Part shown: positions 23,257-34,130 of the stretch, piece by piece
Position numbering within the stretch: the stretch's first letter is position 1
Layout: every line of letters begins with the position of its first letter
Assembly: GCA_033977485.1 (NCBI GenBank)
Contig: CM066984.1
Coordinates: 114,941,251 to 115,005,250 of the forward strand
Origin: Hydrangea macrophylla
Lineage: Eukaryota; Streptophyta; Magnoliopsida; Cornales; Hydrangeaceae
DNA: 64,000 bases
Direction: 5' to 3'
Made by a program: the position numbers and the translations under genes
Notes under the pieces: generated by a model
The model's database searches: none
The model's input: only the letters and a program-made list of their open reading frames with translations
Told to the model about the DNA's origin: nothing

Positions 23257-24107
23257 ATATCTAGACCTTGTGCTTCTGGTGTGCTTTTAGCATAGTGATG
23301 CATAACGACATCCAAATTCTAAATTTTTTTTTATTATTTCCATGATGCTCTTATATCTGGAGCTTCTTTCCGTCAATTCAAACGTACCCAAATGTTTTGA
23401 TTAGTAAAAATGATGGGAAAATGGATGAAAGAGACAGGAACATGGATGAAAGAGGTATCTCAGGGGCAAGGTAGGTGGTCTCTCCTCCTTGCATTTAGTT
23501 AACTAAGAAGGATAGTGCATTTTACTATATGCATTTTACTATGATATCACCAAATTAAAAAACAAAAAAAAAAGTTCTATGTTGAGTTGCAAAAATGTCA
23601 AAAGACGAAGGAATTTTTTTTCTCTCCTAATCCAGATTCCCAAGGAAAGTTTTTTTTTTTTTTTTAATCTCTCCTATCCGTCTACTTTTGAAATGATTGA
23701 AATTAGTGGACGAAAAGAAGGGACATTGGCTCCCTCTTCCTCTCTTTTCTCTCTTGCATTTCATTAAATTAAATGAGTGATTCTACCCTCTTTCCTCTGC
23801 GATCACATTCCTTTCCCTCTTCCCTGAAGCCAAACACAGGGATATGTATCATTGTATATGTATCTGTATCCACGTGGCTATGGGTTTGAAGTGAGAAGGG
23901 AATAGGAAGGACCCTCAAAAATGGGGTCCAGACTTTCTTGAAACTGAGACACTTTGTTTTAACAGTGGTTTGAGAGAGAGAGAGAGAGAGAGAGAGGAAT
24001 CTAAGACGTGGGATTGCGAGAGATCCGGCGAGGCTTCTGCTTCTTTGCTCTCTTCTTCTTCTGATCTCTATTCATCTCTCTGCCAGCTAATAATTCCCAT
24101 ACGAGTC

Positions 24108-24138
<31 letters not shown>

Positions 24139-24442
24139 ATACTTATACACATTCAAATTCACCACATATAGTACCCATATCTATATACACACACACTCAC
24201 ACATTTCTTATTCCCATATCACATTATTTACTCCCTAGTTAGAATTAAAATTAATACAACCAAAGCAAACCCATCACATTAATATTAAAACATAGCCCAT
24301 AAATTTGTATCTCTACAAATAGGCTTTCTTGGGCACTTGTCTTTCTCATTCCTTTGTGCTTTTTTCAAGAACAAACCACCACCACCCCCCAAAAAAAAAA
24401 AAAAAATCTTAAACTCCTACTTCACTTTTTTTGTCCCACTCT
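23257..24442 (+). promoter_or_regulatory. Upstream region of the RHD6-like gene
   Basis: No gene is seen here. It contains a G-box CACGTG (23871-23876), a GA run (23970-23996), TA-rich sequence at 24112-24138 that could hold a TATA element, and a CT/CA-rich probable 5' leader from about 24330. The transcription start cannot be placed. Confidence 0.5.
23871..23876 (+). promoter_or_regulatory. G-box CACGTG upstream of the RHD6-like gene
   Basis: A palindromic CACGTG in the context TCCACGTGGC, 567 bp before the start codon. G-boxes bind bHLH and bZIP factors; its use here is unproven. Confidence 0.35.
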
Positions 24443-26261
24443 ATGGCACTTCAATTGCAGGGGCTCTGTTTCGCTGAAGAGGACATAGACAGCTCAGAAA
24501 AAACAAGTGGGTTCATCAAGAATTGCACTATGAGTATGAGTCGCTCTTCATCACTTTCAAGCACTCCAAGCTCCACAAATTCCAACAACGGTTTAGTGGA
24601 AGCTCACTCTGTGATTAATTTCAAATCCGGGTACGATCATTTCTTGAACTCTAGTGGTTCTTTGCTTAGTTTTGAGCAAAGTTTCTTGAAGAGTGATCAT
24701 TACGAGGACTACAACTACCCAATTTGGGGGGACAATTTGAACCAGAAGTATCAGAACCAGTTGAACCCCAAGTGCAGTGTTAATCAAAGGGTACTTTTGG
24801 GAGATTTCAATTGTATTCAATCGGCCACCGCCTATGGGTCCACCAGCACCACCGCCGTGAAAGAGAACCAACATGGCAGCGGTGAGCCCTTTGGTTGGCC
24901 AAGCTCTGAAGAGACTGAGAGCATTCAGGAATTTGGAGTGGAAGAAGCTGGCTTCCTTAAGCGTCCCCATACGGTATTTTTCTTGCTCGGTTTCATCAAT
25001 TGTTTTAAGTGTTGTTTGGGAAGGTTCGGAATCAGTTCTGTAGTTCATAAATGGACGACGTATTAAATGTTTAGTAGATGCCCTTTCATTTTATAGAAGT
25101 TTTTGCCTGCACTCTGTTCTCATCAAATGTGATGTTGAATTATGAAACCAAGTAAAAAAAAAATTAAATTAAAGCAGGACTAAAACTAATCTTGTCTTAT
25201 GCATTCTCAAACAGACTTTATCATCAATCATATAGGGACAGTTTGAAATAGCTTACGATTTTTGCGATTCAATAGCAAAAAATTGATTTCAGTCAAAAGC
25301 TGCTCAAGGTGGCTTTTGCCAATTGCAAATGGCAGAGATACACTCACACTTTTTTGTGAGTCAATCGCAAAAGCTGATTTGTCAAACAGTTCCATTTTAA
25401 CTTTTTAAAATTCCAGTCGGGGCTCCAAAAGTTGTATCCATAATGTGAAGCATTTATGATCATGGTTTTATTTATTTATTTGGATTTGTTCTTTTAGGGT
25501 GAGAGCATGCATGCTTTCAAGAAGCAATGCACTAGTGCAAAAGGGAAGCCCAAACCAAAGTCAGGTCCATCAAAGGACCCTCAAAGTATTGCAGCCAAGG
25601 TTTGCTTCTTCTTGAAGTAAATAAACACTGAATTAATTGGGCATATATTGACAAAGCTTAATTCCAAAATTAAGCAACGACACCCCCCACCCCAAACAAA
25701 AAAAAAAAAAAAAAAAAAAATTTATTGTAAATAAGAGAATGTTTGTGTTGCAGAATCGACGTGAAAGGATTAGCGAGAGGCTGAAGATACTCCAAGATCT
25801 TGTACCCAATGGTTCCAAGGTCTGTTCCTCATTAATAGCTAAAATTGTTTGCTTAAGCTACAATTGTTCACTATAATATTTGCCTAATCAATATGCACGC
25901 ACGTATATTTATATTATGCAGGTTGATTTGGTTACCATGTTAGAGAAAGCCATCAGCTATGTGAAGTTTCTTCAGTTGCAAGTGAAGGTAAAAACTTGGA
26001 ATTTCAGTTTTGTTGTTTTTTGAGGTCAATGACCTTGGAAATTTAAAAGGCCGACTATGAATGAGAATTTTAATTTATTTTTCTAATTTATTTATTTATT
26101 TATTTTTTTGTGGTTTCTTTGTTGTATATGTGCAGGTTTTGGCAACTGATGAATTTTGGCCAGTGCAAGGTGGAAAAGCTCCTGAGATTTCTCAAATAAA
26201 GGAAGCCATTGATACCATATTATTATCATCTCAAAGAGACAGAAACTCAAGCTCAAAGTGA
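24443..26261 (+). CDS. RHD6: RHD6/RSL1-like bHLH transcription factor (five exons)
   Basis: This gene probably encodes a nuclear class I RSL bHLH factor, a master activator of root-hair initiation in plants that acts upstream of class II RSL genes. My splice model is 24443-24973, 25498-25599, 25754-25819, 25922-25987 and 26136-26261. All introns are GT-AG and phase 0. It gives 296 residues, close to Arabidopsis RHD6. Exon 1 (1-177) has a Ser/Asn-rich N-terminus and ends at KRPHT. Exon 2 carries KPKPKSGPSKDPQSIAAK. Exons 2-4 encode the bHLH (basic NRRERISERLK, loop PNGSK, helix 2 MLEKAISYVKFLQLQVK). Exon 5 has the family signature LATDEFWPVQGGKAPEISQ and ends QRDRNSSSK. The start is the ATG at 24443, the first ATG in frame (MALQLQ). 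Class I (not II) is called from FWPVQGGKAPEIS; RHD6 and RSL1 cannot be separated by eye. No disabling change is seen. Confidence 0.94.
25236..25405. mobile_element. Small inverted-repeat MITE in intron 1 of the RHD6-like gene
   Basis: The arms GGGACAGTTTGA...TTTTTGCGATTCAAT and GTCAATCGCAAAAGCTGAT...TCAAACAGTTCC are inverse, with an inner AAAGCTGC / GGTGGCTTTTG. No clear target duplication is seen. The intron's splice sites are unaffected. Confidence 0.6.
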
Positions 26262-26929
26262 TGTCTAGTCTAGACAATCCAAAAAGAAGAAGTCATAAAT
26301 AATACGGAGTAGTAGGAAATATAAAAAGAGGTGGGGGAGGGGACAACTAGTTGATTGACACAAAAAGCTATGCTTTGGAAGTTAGTGATGGTGGAAGGAC
26401 AAAATATATAATACATATATGTGTATGTATACATATGTTGGATGGAATTTTGATGAGATGTAATGAGAACTTAGACTGCAACCCTGTCCCATGTTTCAAT
26501 TACAGACAATGTAAACCCTTTTTTGTTTCTTCTTTTTGTTTGTTCAGATTCGAAACCTACCACAAATTTAAGGGTATGAAGGAAGGTTGTATCCTTTGAT
26601 TAACCAAGATGTAATAATATTTTAACTTTTCTTGATTTCTCATGAATGAAAAAAATAATAATAACAAAATGATTCTAAGGCTCGGTTTAGTTTGCGTATT
26701 TATAGAACCCGCTTGTCTGGAGTTATGTTTATGTAATTTTGATCGTGATTCGAAGACGTGCTTAAAAGTAGAATTACTTAACTTGATTTGGGTGTTTGGT
26801 CGATATATTATGTACCTGATCAAATGTCGTGAGAATTGTGAAAAGCTCTCCCGATGCGCTTAATGCAAACACAGACTTTCCCTTCATATCAAATCGCAGA
26901 TCTTCCATCAACACCGATGTACATGGGTG
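26262..26929 (+). other. 3' flank of the RHD6-like gene
   Basis: Probable 3' UTR and downstream DNA. AATAAT at about 26614 and AATGAA at about 26644 could act in polyadenylation. No other feature is supported. Confidence 0.4.
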
Positions 26930-27350
26930 GAGGCAGCATAGGGCAAGGGTGGACCCATGCCCACCCCCCCTTCTGAGATTTTGAGAATTAAAATTCTAAC
27001 CTAGAAATTTTAGATATTTCATTTTATGCCCCCTTAACTTATCTTTTTGCCACTTATAATGCTTATATTTAACCAAACAGACCCTATAAATAAAATAAAG
27101 AATAGACCCTAGTTCTATTTACAAACAACACTTTTTTCCTTAAAAAAAAAAAAAAGAGAGAGAGAGAGAGAGACCCACTTTTATTTTGTTTTCATTTTAG
27201 GGTCTGGTTTCAATTTTTGTTTTGTTTTGTTTTTTTTTTTTTTCATAATTATGTATAAGAACACTCAAAAAAATTTTGCATCAAGGACACTGCCCCCGAA
27301 CCCTTGTATAGCCTAGGCCACCCTGACCGGGAAATCTAGCTCCACTCCTG
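26930..27350. mobile_element. Degenerate inverted-repeat element
   Basis: The left end GGGTGGAGGCAGCATAGGGC is partly answered on the right by the inverse of GCCACCCTGACC...AGCTCCACTCCTGCC. Inside are CCCATGCCCACC, a short GA run (27158-27172) and poly-T. Class and target duplication are unresolved. Confidence 0.4.
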
Positions 27351-27449
27351 CCTAAATACTGCATTTGGTATCCAGATATGTGATTTTGACCAACAAATCG
27401 CAATAATAAAACTTCCTCCTACAAAGAAAAGAAAAGGACAAAAAAAAAG

Positions 27450-28210
27450 GTTAATTACATATATACCCCTTGTATTTAGCCCGTTTTTTACTTTGCCCCC
27501 TATACTTCAAATCGTGTCAGTAATACCCCTGTACTTTGGACTAAAGTGAAAAGGTCAGTAAATTAGTTAAATTTAACGTACATAAGCCATGCTTGAAAAC
27601 AACTTATGGAGTTTATTAATAAGGGTTAATTACACTCACCTCCCCTGTGTTTTGCCTTAATTACACGGACCTCCCTTGTTTTTTGGAAAATTACTTAGAC
27701 CTCCCTTAAAATTAGTATTTTGTAACACTTTCCCCCCTTAAAATTAGTATTCTGCAACACTTTCTCCCCTTAAAGTGTAAAAAAAATACTAAACATAAGG
27801 GAGGTCCGTGTAATTAAGGCAAAACACACGAGAGGTGAGTGTAATTACCCCTATTAATAATAATGAACTCCAAAAGCTAAATAAATTATTTAACAAAATA
27901 GCGTTTGTAATTGCAATGGGCCAAAAGCTATCTTGGACAAATTATACCAATCACAATTTATTGATTTTATTGTAGAAGAAAAAGAAGTTACCAAACGGTC
28001 CACAAGGGGTATTGGTGACATGTTTGAGACTACAAGGGGGCGAATGAAAAATGTGCTCTCCAAAGAGGGTCAAAGTGTCAAATACTCCACTCAACAAGCT
28101 TCTGTTTCCTTAATTTTAATAGAATTGGTAATTGTTTCACTCTTAGTCCAAAGTATAGAGTTAGTTACATAATTGAAGTACAGGGGTAAAGTGAAAAATG
28201 ATCTAACCCG
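27450..28210. mobile_element. Fold-back element hosting a nested Mutator-type MITE
   Basis: The left arm (ACCCCTGTACTTTGGACTAAAGTGAAA at 27526-27551) is answered by the inverse TTTCACTCTTAGTCCAAAGTATAG and TTGAAGTACAGGGGTAAAGTG at 28135-28192. The arms are imperfect. A smaller element (27623-27851) with perfect target duplications sits in it. Confidence 0.6.
27623..27851. mobile_element. Mutator-type MITE family F, short copy
   Basis: Ends are GGGTTAATTACACTCACCTC and GAGGTGAGTGTAATTACCCC. It is flanked by a perfect 9-bp duplication TATTAATAA (27614-27622 and 27852-27860), the length made by Mutator-like transposases. Almost the whole element folds on itself. The termini are shared with the 1.1-kb element at 28772. 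Confidence 0.9.
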
Positions 28211-28359
28211 TAGATAAACAAATTCTAAGTGGTAATTAATTCGGTGCTCTTACATGTAGAACAAAAAGAAAAAAGAATCCTTCTCCATTTTCCTCTCTTT
28301 TATGTCTTTATTATTATTTTCCACCTAGCTACAAAAAGAACCACTCAACAATTTGCTTT

Positions 28360-28544
28360 GAGTAACTCTTTACTTTCCAAATTTGCGTTCTAAATGTGGT
28401 TCAAACATATGTGGCGGTAATGTCACCTAATTTTCACTGAAAGATGTTAAAGTGGTCTCACAATTATATTAAATAATCCTACTGCCACATATATTGTAAA
28501 CCACATTTTTAAGGTATAAAATTTGGAAAACATTAGCATTACTC
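28360..28544. mobile_element. MITE family B, copy 2
   Basis: It begins GAGTAACTCTTTAC and ends TTAGCATTACTC, with internal ATGTGGCGGTAATG and CTACTGCCACAT. Its right end plus flank (AGCATTACTCATTTGCTTTT) is repeated at about 28588-28610. Confidence 0.7.
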
Positions 28545-28771
28545 ATTTGCTTTTTAACACTCCAACAATTGCAAAAAAAATTGGAAAGCATTAGCATTAC
28601 TCATTTGCTTTTTAAGGTATATATTGTGAACCAAAATTAGATCCTTCTTAAATAAGAGGATATTTTCTATTATTTTTAGAGTTTATAAGTGATTATAAAA
28701 CTACAACAATTGCAAAAAATTGTGAATCAATTGTTCGAAAATTACCTGAATTGATAAAGCAATTTCTTTTA

Positions 28772-29897
28772 GGGGTAATTACACTAACCTCTCTCGAGGT
28801 TAGGTCTAATTACACTGACCTCCCTTGTGGTTTTCAAAATTACACAGACCTCCCCTGAGTTTAGTATTTAGGTAACAATTTGCCCCCTCCGTTAACTTCA
28901 GTTAGTAAACCGTTAAATATAATTACACAGACCTCCCCTGAGATTTTCAAAAGTACACAAACCTCCCCTAACTTTAGTATTTAGGTAACAATTTACCCCC
29001 TTTGCTAGTAAAAGATCATAACAAGATATGCTTAGGCCAGCAAATATTTGTGTTAATTTTTTCAAAATACCCTTTTAAGCTTTCCAAAATACCCTTACCC
29101 TCGTTTTACAGTTTTTTTCTACAAAAAAAAAAAACTGCCATCCACATGTCATGATCCCATGCAAATATGGGGTAAATGTATGGTTAAGATTATAGGGTCA
29201 CACCATATCAGCATGCTAACATAGTGTGACGGACTCACTAAATTTGAAATTTTACAAATTAGTCATGACCCCTTTGGAAATAGGGGATATATGTGTTGCC
29301 TAGATGGATATACGTCTTACAAATTAGTATGTTGATGTGGTGTGACCCTCTAATCTAGGCAAGACGCATATCCCCTATTTCCAAAGGGGTCATGACTAAT
29401 TTGTAAAATTTCAAATTTAGTGAGCCCATCACACCATGTTAGCATGCTGATGTGGTGTGACCTTATAATCTCAATCATACATTTACCCCATATTTGCATG
29501 GGATCATGACATGCAAATGACAGGTTTTTTTTTTTTGTTGAGCAGAAAAAAAAAAAAACATACATCGAGGGTAAGGGCATTTTGGAAAGCTTATAAGGGT
29601 ATTTTGAAAAAATTAACACAAATATTTGCTGGCCTAAGCATGTCTTGTTATGGTCTTTTACTAGCAAAGGGGGTAAATTGTTACCTAAATATTAAAATCA
29701 GGGGAGGTTTGTGTACTTTTGAAGACCTCAGGGGAGGTCCGTGTAATTATATTTAACGGTTTACTAACGGAAGTTAACGGAGGGGGCAAATTGTTACCTA
29801 AACACTAAACTTAGGGGAGGTCTGTGTAATTTTGAAAACTATAAGAGAGGTCAGTGTAATTAGACCTAACCTCGAGGGAGGTCAGTGTAATTATCCC
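28772..29897. mobile_element. 1.1-kb near-complete palindrome: large fold-back Mutator-like element
   Basis: Two arms of roughly 520 bp are inverse repeats around a short centre near 29290-29370. Ends are GGGGTAATTACACT and AGTGTAATTATCCC. Flanks TTTCTTTTA (28763-28771) and TTTCTTGTA (29898-29906) form a 9-bp duplication with one mismatch. The arms contain several copies of ACAGACCTCCCCTGA in tandem, so the ends are themselves repetitive. No transposase is present. It shares its terminal sequence with 27623-27851. Confidence 0.9.
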
Positions 29898-30242
29898 TTT
29901 CTTGTAAGCAGAAACTGTGCGAAACAGTCCCTAAACATTTTGAGCGTCCGTACGGTCAATTGGTCTTTGGTCAACGTTCAGAAAAAGGAGAGGAATGGTG
30001 TTCACTGTTCACGTCAGATCTCAAACAACAAGAATGACACGTGTGCTATGCTGTGTGTGTGGGGACCAATGAGCACGTGTGGCTTTAATTAAGGATAACA
30101 TGTCTAATCACATGCCCAATCCCGCATAGAGTGGTTCCCATATTGCCTTCCCAAAGAGAACTCCGTATTATCCAACTAATTAATCGTTTTATTTTTTTTT
30201 TACTTTATTATATCTACGAGCTAGATTTATTTTTGTTGAGAA

Positions 30243-30362
30243 ATGTTTGGTACACACACTTTTTGACACACTTTTTTACACACTATGCTTTAAACACATA
30301 TACTTTGTGCTGTTTGATACACATATACTTTGTGTGTCAAAAAGTGTGTGTATGTAGCACTA
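30243..30362. mobile_element. MITE family A, copy 2
   Basis: The arms GGTACACACACTTTTTGACAC and GTGTCAAAAAGTGTGTGTAT are inverse. The centre has GCTTTAAACACATATACTTTG. The TATACTTTGTG block is duplicated internally. Confidence 0.75.
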
Positions 30363-30640
30363 CTCATTTTTGTTTCCTCCATCTCCTTCACTAGTCCTTG
30401 AATTTATGATCTTCAAATTAGTTAAGTCGTAGAAGTTTTAATCTTTAAAAATATAAGAAATAGTCCCTCTCCAGTCATTTAATTAGAAATTAATCCATCG
30501 GAAGGGCTAGATTAGAAGTAGACCCTTAATTAGGCATGTTAATTAGAAATGAGTCATTTCCCCCAATTTAATAAAATTTTAATGTCTAAACTACCCTTAC
30601 TCACATGCCCAATTATATATATATATATATATATATATAT

Positions 30641-31280
30641 TCGTGTATCTATATGGACATATATAGATTTGAATTTAATGTCATTAACTGATAATGGGAT
30701 TAGGTTCCCTTAAATCAAGGGATATCCTTATTTGCTCACTATGATCTTTTGGTTAAAATTCAAATTATTTAATACGTTTTTCAAAGAGTGAGAATTTTTC
30801 AGTCTTTTGTGAGAATTTCTCAATCTTTGCATAGTCCGTCTTTTAGGTCCATTTTTTATGGTTTGCTTAATATCCGTTTTGTATATTTGTGTATCTATAT
30901 ATGAACATATAGATATAGATCTGAAGTTAATGTCATTAACTGATAATGAGATTATGTTCCCTTAATTCAAGGGATCCCCTTATCTGCTCACCATGATCTT
31001 TTGGTTGAAATTCAAATTATTTAATACGTTTTCCATATAGTGAGAATTTTGCAGTCTTTTGTGGATATTTCTCAGTCTTTACACAGTTCGTTTTTTAAGG
31101 CCCTCTTAAGATCCAGACTGTATATTCGTGTATCTATATATGGACATATAGATATAGATTTGGAGTTAATGTCATTAATTGATAATGAGATTATGTTCCC
31201 TTAATTCAAGGGATCTCTTTATCTGCTCACCATGATCTTTTAGTTGAAATTCAAATTATTTAATACTTTTTTTGTGAAAT
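30641..31280. repeat. Three tandem units of about 240-250 bp
   Basis: The marker TGTCATTAA(C/T)TGATAATG occurs at 30679, 30931 and 31170, each preceded by GTGTATCTATATATGGACATATAGAT and followed by AAGGGAT...GCTCACYATGATCTTTT. Each unit also carries GTGAGAATTTTTCAGTCTTTTGTG-like motifs. Unit 3 is truncated. Confidence 0.9.
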
Positions 31281-31470
31281 CCCTGATCAAAATACTGATA
31301 AATTCCCTAATCCTGGGAAATTTCTCATTAAAAACTAAGAAATTCCTACTCTTTTGTGAAATCGCAGATTAAAACACTGAGAAATTAATTTCCACTCCTT
31401 TGTGAAATTCCTGATTAAAATACTGAGAAATTCTCACACCTTGGTGAAATTTCTGATCCAATAAACTAGG
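31270..31470. repeat. Short tandem repeats TTTGTGAAATTCCTGATTAA
   Basis: About four units of 50-60 bp combine GTGAAAT(T/C)CCTGAT, AAAATACTGA and GAAATTCTCAC. They lie between the 240-bp repeats and the truncated EF-hand gene. 31471-31756 shows nothing further beyond AT-rich DNA. Confidence 0.75.
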
Positions 31471-31756
31471 AAATTACGCATAAACAATATCATTAGTTCT
31501 AACAAGGAATCACACAAATGGATAAAAGGTTTATCTATCAAGATGTGAGAAATATATACTTTACCATGTAAAATTGCAAAACAATTGTGAAATATCACTG
31601 TTATCATGTTTTTTTGCTAATTTTTTTGAGTAATTTCCAGTAATGAATTTTCTAATGACATGAACTTTTTCAGTTAATTGAACAACGATGAACAATTCCT
31701 AAATCAAAAAAATAAGATATAAAATACTGAGAATTTATAAACAATTTCAAATTTGA

Positions 31757-32059
31757 TCAATATTTTGCTAACACTTCTCGAAGCTCGCTGTTGTCACCGC
31801 CGACCGATCCTCCGAGGTGAAACTCTGTGAACTCCTTCAGATCGATATCGCTGTCGCCGTCGGTGTCGATCTCCGACATTATGTGCTTGAGTTCGTCCGG
31901 CGACGTCTCGGTGCTGAGCGCTTTGAGTATGGCCTTGAGCTCCGAGACGGAGATCTTTCCGTTGCCATTGGCATCAAACTTCTTAAACACCTTTTTCATC
32001 TCGTCCATGCCGCCTAAAACACAGTCAGTCTGTTTCGAGTTTGTTGATATCTTCGCCAT
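31757..32059 (-). CDS. Truncated calmodulin-like (CML) EF-hand protein, 100 aa
   Basis: This frame encodes the N-terminal half of a small plant calcium sensor resembling the CML23/24 group, proteins that bind Ca2+ and change conformation to engage targets. Two EF-hand loops are visible: residues 29-40 (DANGNGKISVSE) with all ligands, and 65-76 (DTDGDSDIDLKE), where the usual Gly at loop position 6 is Ser. After a Gly-rich linker the entering helix of a third EF-hand starts (SELREVLAKY), then a TGA stops the protein exactly where the third loop should begin. Family members have four EF-hands in about 160 residues, so the C-terminal lobe is missing. Downstream DNA does not encode it in any frame I could see. 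The GC-rich coding sequence stands out from its surroundings. It could be a pseudogene or a functional two-EF-hand protein of polcalcin-like size. Confidence 0.75.
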   Translation of the reverse strand: MAKISTNSKQTDCVLGGMDEMKKVFKKFDANGNGKISVSELKAILKALSTETSPDELKHIMSEIDTDGDSDIDLKEFTEFHLGGSVGGDNSELREVLAKY

Positions 32060-32066
32060 TATAGAC

Positions 32067-32068
<2 letters not shown>

Positions 32069-32101
<33 letters not shown>
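32069..32101. repeat. (GA)n microsatellite in the presumed 5' leader of the CML gene
   Basis: A GA run lies about 10 bp upstream of the start codon of the - strand EF-hand gene; it reads CT in the transcript sense. CT-rich leaders are common in plants. Confidence 0.9.
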
Positions 32102-32104
<3 letters not shown>

Positions 32105-32289
32105 AATATAGGGGTATTTATGTATTTAGCAACACAAAGGGACTAATTTCTAGATTCAAATATATGAAGGACCTATTTCTAGAAAAAGTTAGGATTAGGG
32201 GCTAAATCCTACTTTACCTTTTAATCTTTCCGATCGTAGCCGTCGTGTATGGAAAGAGAGTGTGTGTGAGAGAGAGTTGAGCACCCCTA

Positions 32290-32500
32290 AAATTAATATA
32301 ACGATCTCCGCTCCTTTTAATGAAGGATTTCTCATTTTAAGAAAGTTAGAACTTCTAATGTGGTCGTTGGATTGTCATTTAATCTAAGTCACACCAGTAA
32401 AATGACAGAAGTACCCTTAATGAAACCACGATCCAACGGTTGAGAATAGAAATATTCAATTTCTTAAAATGAGGGATCTCTCGTTTGAAGAACTCTATAC
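32290..32500. mobile_element. Small inverted-repeat element upstream of the CML gene
   Basis: GAAGGATTTCTCATTTTAAGAAA near 32322 is answered by TTTCTTAAAATGAGGGATCTC near 32460, with inner GTCGTTGGATTGTC / GATCCAACGGTT. A partial MITE; no duplication was resolved. Confidence 0.55.
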
Positions 32501-32530
32501 ATACATATATATGAATATATAAATATATAT

Positions 32531-32656
32531 AGAGTGATGCTAAATACACCACCGTTTTTGCTAAATACACCACCTTCACTCATAAATTTGTCATATTTTA
32601 ACACTACAGGGTTGTGTATTTAGCAGAAAATGAGGTGTATTTATATAGGGTGAGGC
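32531..32656. mobile_element. Fold-back MITE flanked by TA repeats
   Basis: GATGCTAAATACACCACC and the inverse of GAGGTGTATTTATATAGGGTGAGGC form the arms; GCTAAATACACCACC is repeated at the left. TA-rich repeats flank both sides (32505-32530, 32657-32680), similar to the elements at 61121 and 62070. Confidence 0.6.
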
Positions 32657-32689
32657 TATATATATATATATATATATTTCATTTATGAA

Positions 32690-33688
32690 AGAAAAAATGG
32701 ATGGACAAGTTAAATGAAGCAATTAGAAAGAACTGGGTGAAAACAAAATATTTATATTCCTTTAGCAAAAATCCTTTAGAATAAAAAAATTGCACAGCAG
32801 GGTTGAACTCGTCTTTTTGTATAGGTGCCAAAAAAATTTTAACTAGTGAGAGCTTATTCTTTAATCAAGAACATCCAGCTCCGCTTTGATTCAGAAGTGT
32901 TCTGTACTTTCTTTAATCCTACATTCATTACTGCACTTATATATACATATACATGTAATATAAATATCTCTCTCCTGGCATCTTCGTCCCGCTTGGTCAC
33001 TTTGGAATCTGTTATTTTGTTTTGTTTAGCTGACAAATGTTATTCAATTTCAGCCTTGGCCTGGTTGGAACGTATAATATAAGTTCTGGTTGATTCTTAA
33101 TCTCATTTTATATTTGATTTTTATGTGAATCAGGATAATATTGGTTTGCGCAAAAAACTAATTTTAAGAGCAATTTTGGATTGGCCAGAGACTCCTATGG
33201 AAGAAAAAAATATTGTTTACCAAATAATCAAATTTCTTAAGATATTACTGGTTCATCGATTCTTTGTCTTTCTCAAACAACCTCTAATTTTTATCGCATG
33301 TATATATCTGTTTGGAATTCCAAGCAGGCATTAAGAATGAGGAGATATGCTTAAGTGTTACCCTAGAACAGCCAAGAGAGCATTCGTATTCTCTTGTTTA
33401 ATTCCCAATTGGTTAATTTATTGCCAATTTACCAATGATTGATTATTTGGTTTTTTTCTTTCAGTTTATATAAGAAGATAAAATCGTCTCTCAAATTTCA
33501 TGTACGAAAATCAAACCAATAATTTGACTGATTATAATTATTTAGGGAATTGCATCTTTCAAATATCTAAATTCAAATTATTAGTTGTATGTGGATTCTA
33601 TTTTATTTTTTTGATATCCGTGAAAGCAGACGTTTAAATTTGACAGAAGTCAATATGTACCAAACAAAAAGAGAGAAAATAAAATTGT
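32690..33688. other. Unassigned AT-rich sequence
   Basis: Short open frames only, none with a recognisable domain. No repeat or element could be supported. Confidence 0.5.
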
Positions 33689-33698
33689 AAAGATTAGG

Positions 33699-33794
33699 TT
33701 TTATGGTGTTTTTAAGATTCATCAGTCTGTTTTGGCCGATCTCAGCCATTTGCTTGATCGATAAAACTTCTGGCTTTCCTATCAAAAAAAAAAA
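33699..33794 (+). mobile_element. Short retroposon tail (probable 5'-truncated LINE)
   Basis: About 96 bp ends in CTATC followed by a 13-14 base A-tail and is flanked by AAAGATTAGG (33689-33698 and 33795-33804; the A bases of the right copy merge with the tail). The ...AAAACTTCTGGCTTTCCTATC ending resembles plant L1 3' ends. Confidence 0.6.
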
Positions 33795-34130
33795 AAAGAT
33801 TAGGCGCTTTTTGGTTAATGGATTCAGTTTGAATAAAAAAAAAGGAAAAAGGAAATGTAGCTAAAAATATTTTCTTTATTTAATTAAAATGGAAAAGGGC
33901 GAGAAAAATAAGAATAAACACAGTAAATTACTCCTGGAATTTTTAAACTTGGTGAATCACTTCTCTTATTCTTTTCTTGAATTTCTATTATCTTTTAAAA
34001 AATTTAATTTTTAAAGCTATTCAAGCACGAAAAAAAATACAAGAGACAAGTTAAGTTTTCCAAATCATTCTTCATTCCCTTTTTCTTATCCAGCAATGTT
34101 ATGTGAAGATCAATAAGTAAGAAGGAAAAG

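Noticed and set aside
24431..24442. An earlier in-frame TTG that would add four residues to the RHD6-like protein
   Set aside because: Nuclear genes start at ATG with rare exceptions; the ATG at 24443 gives MALQLQ, like relatives.
24974..25066. Continuation of exon 1 into intron 1 (open frame to TAA)
   Set aside because: The exon ends at a GT donor after KRPHT, and the next conserved residues GES start after an AG at 25498, as in the family.
28772..29897. CRISPR-like or gene-pair inverted structure
   Set aside because: Plant nuclear context; arms are continuous inverse repeats with a 9-bp target duplication, i.e. a transposon.
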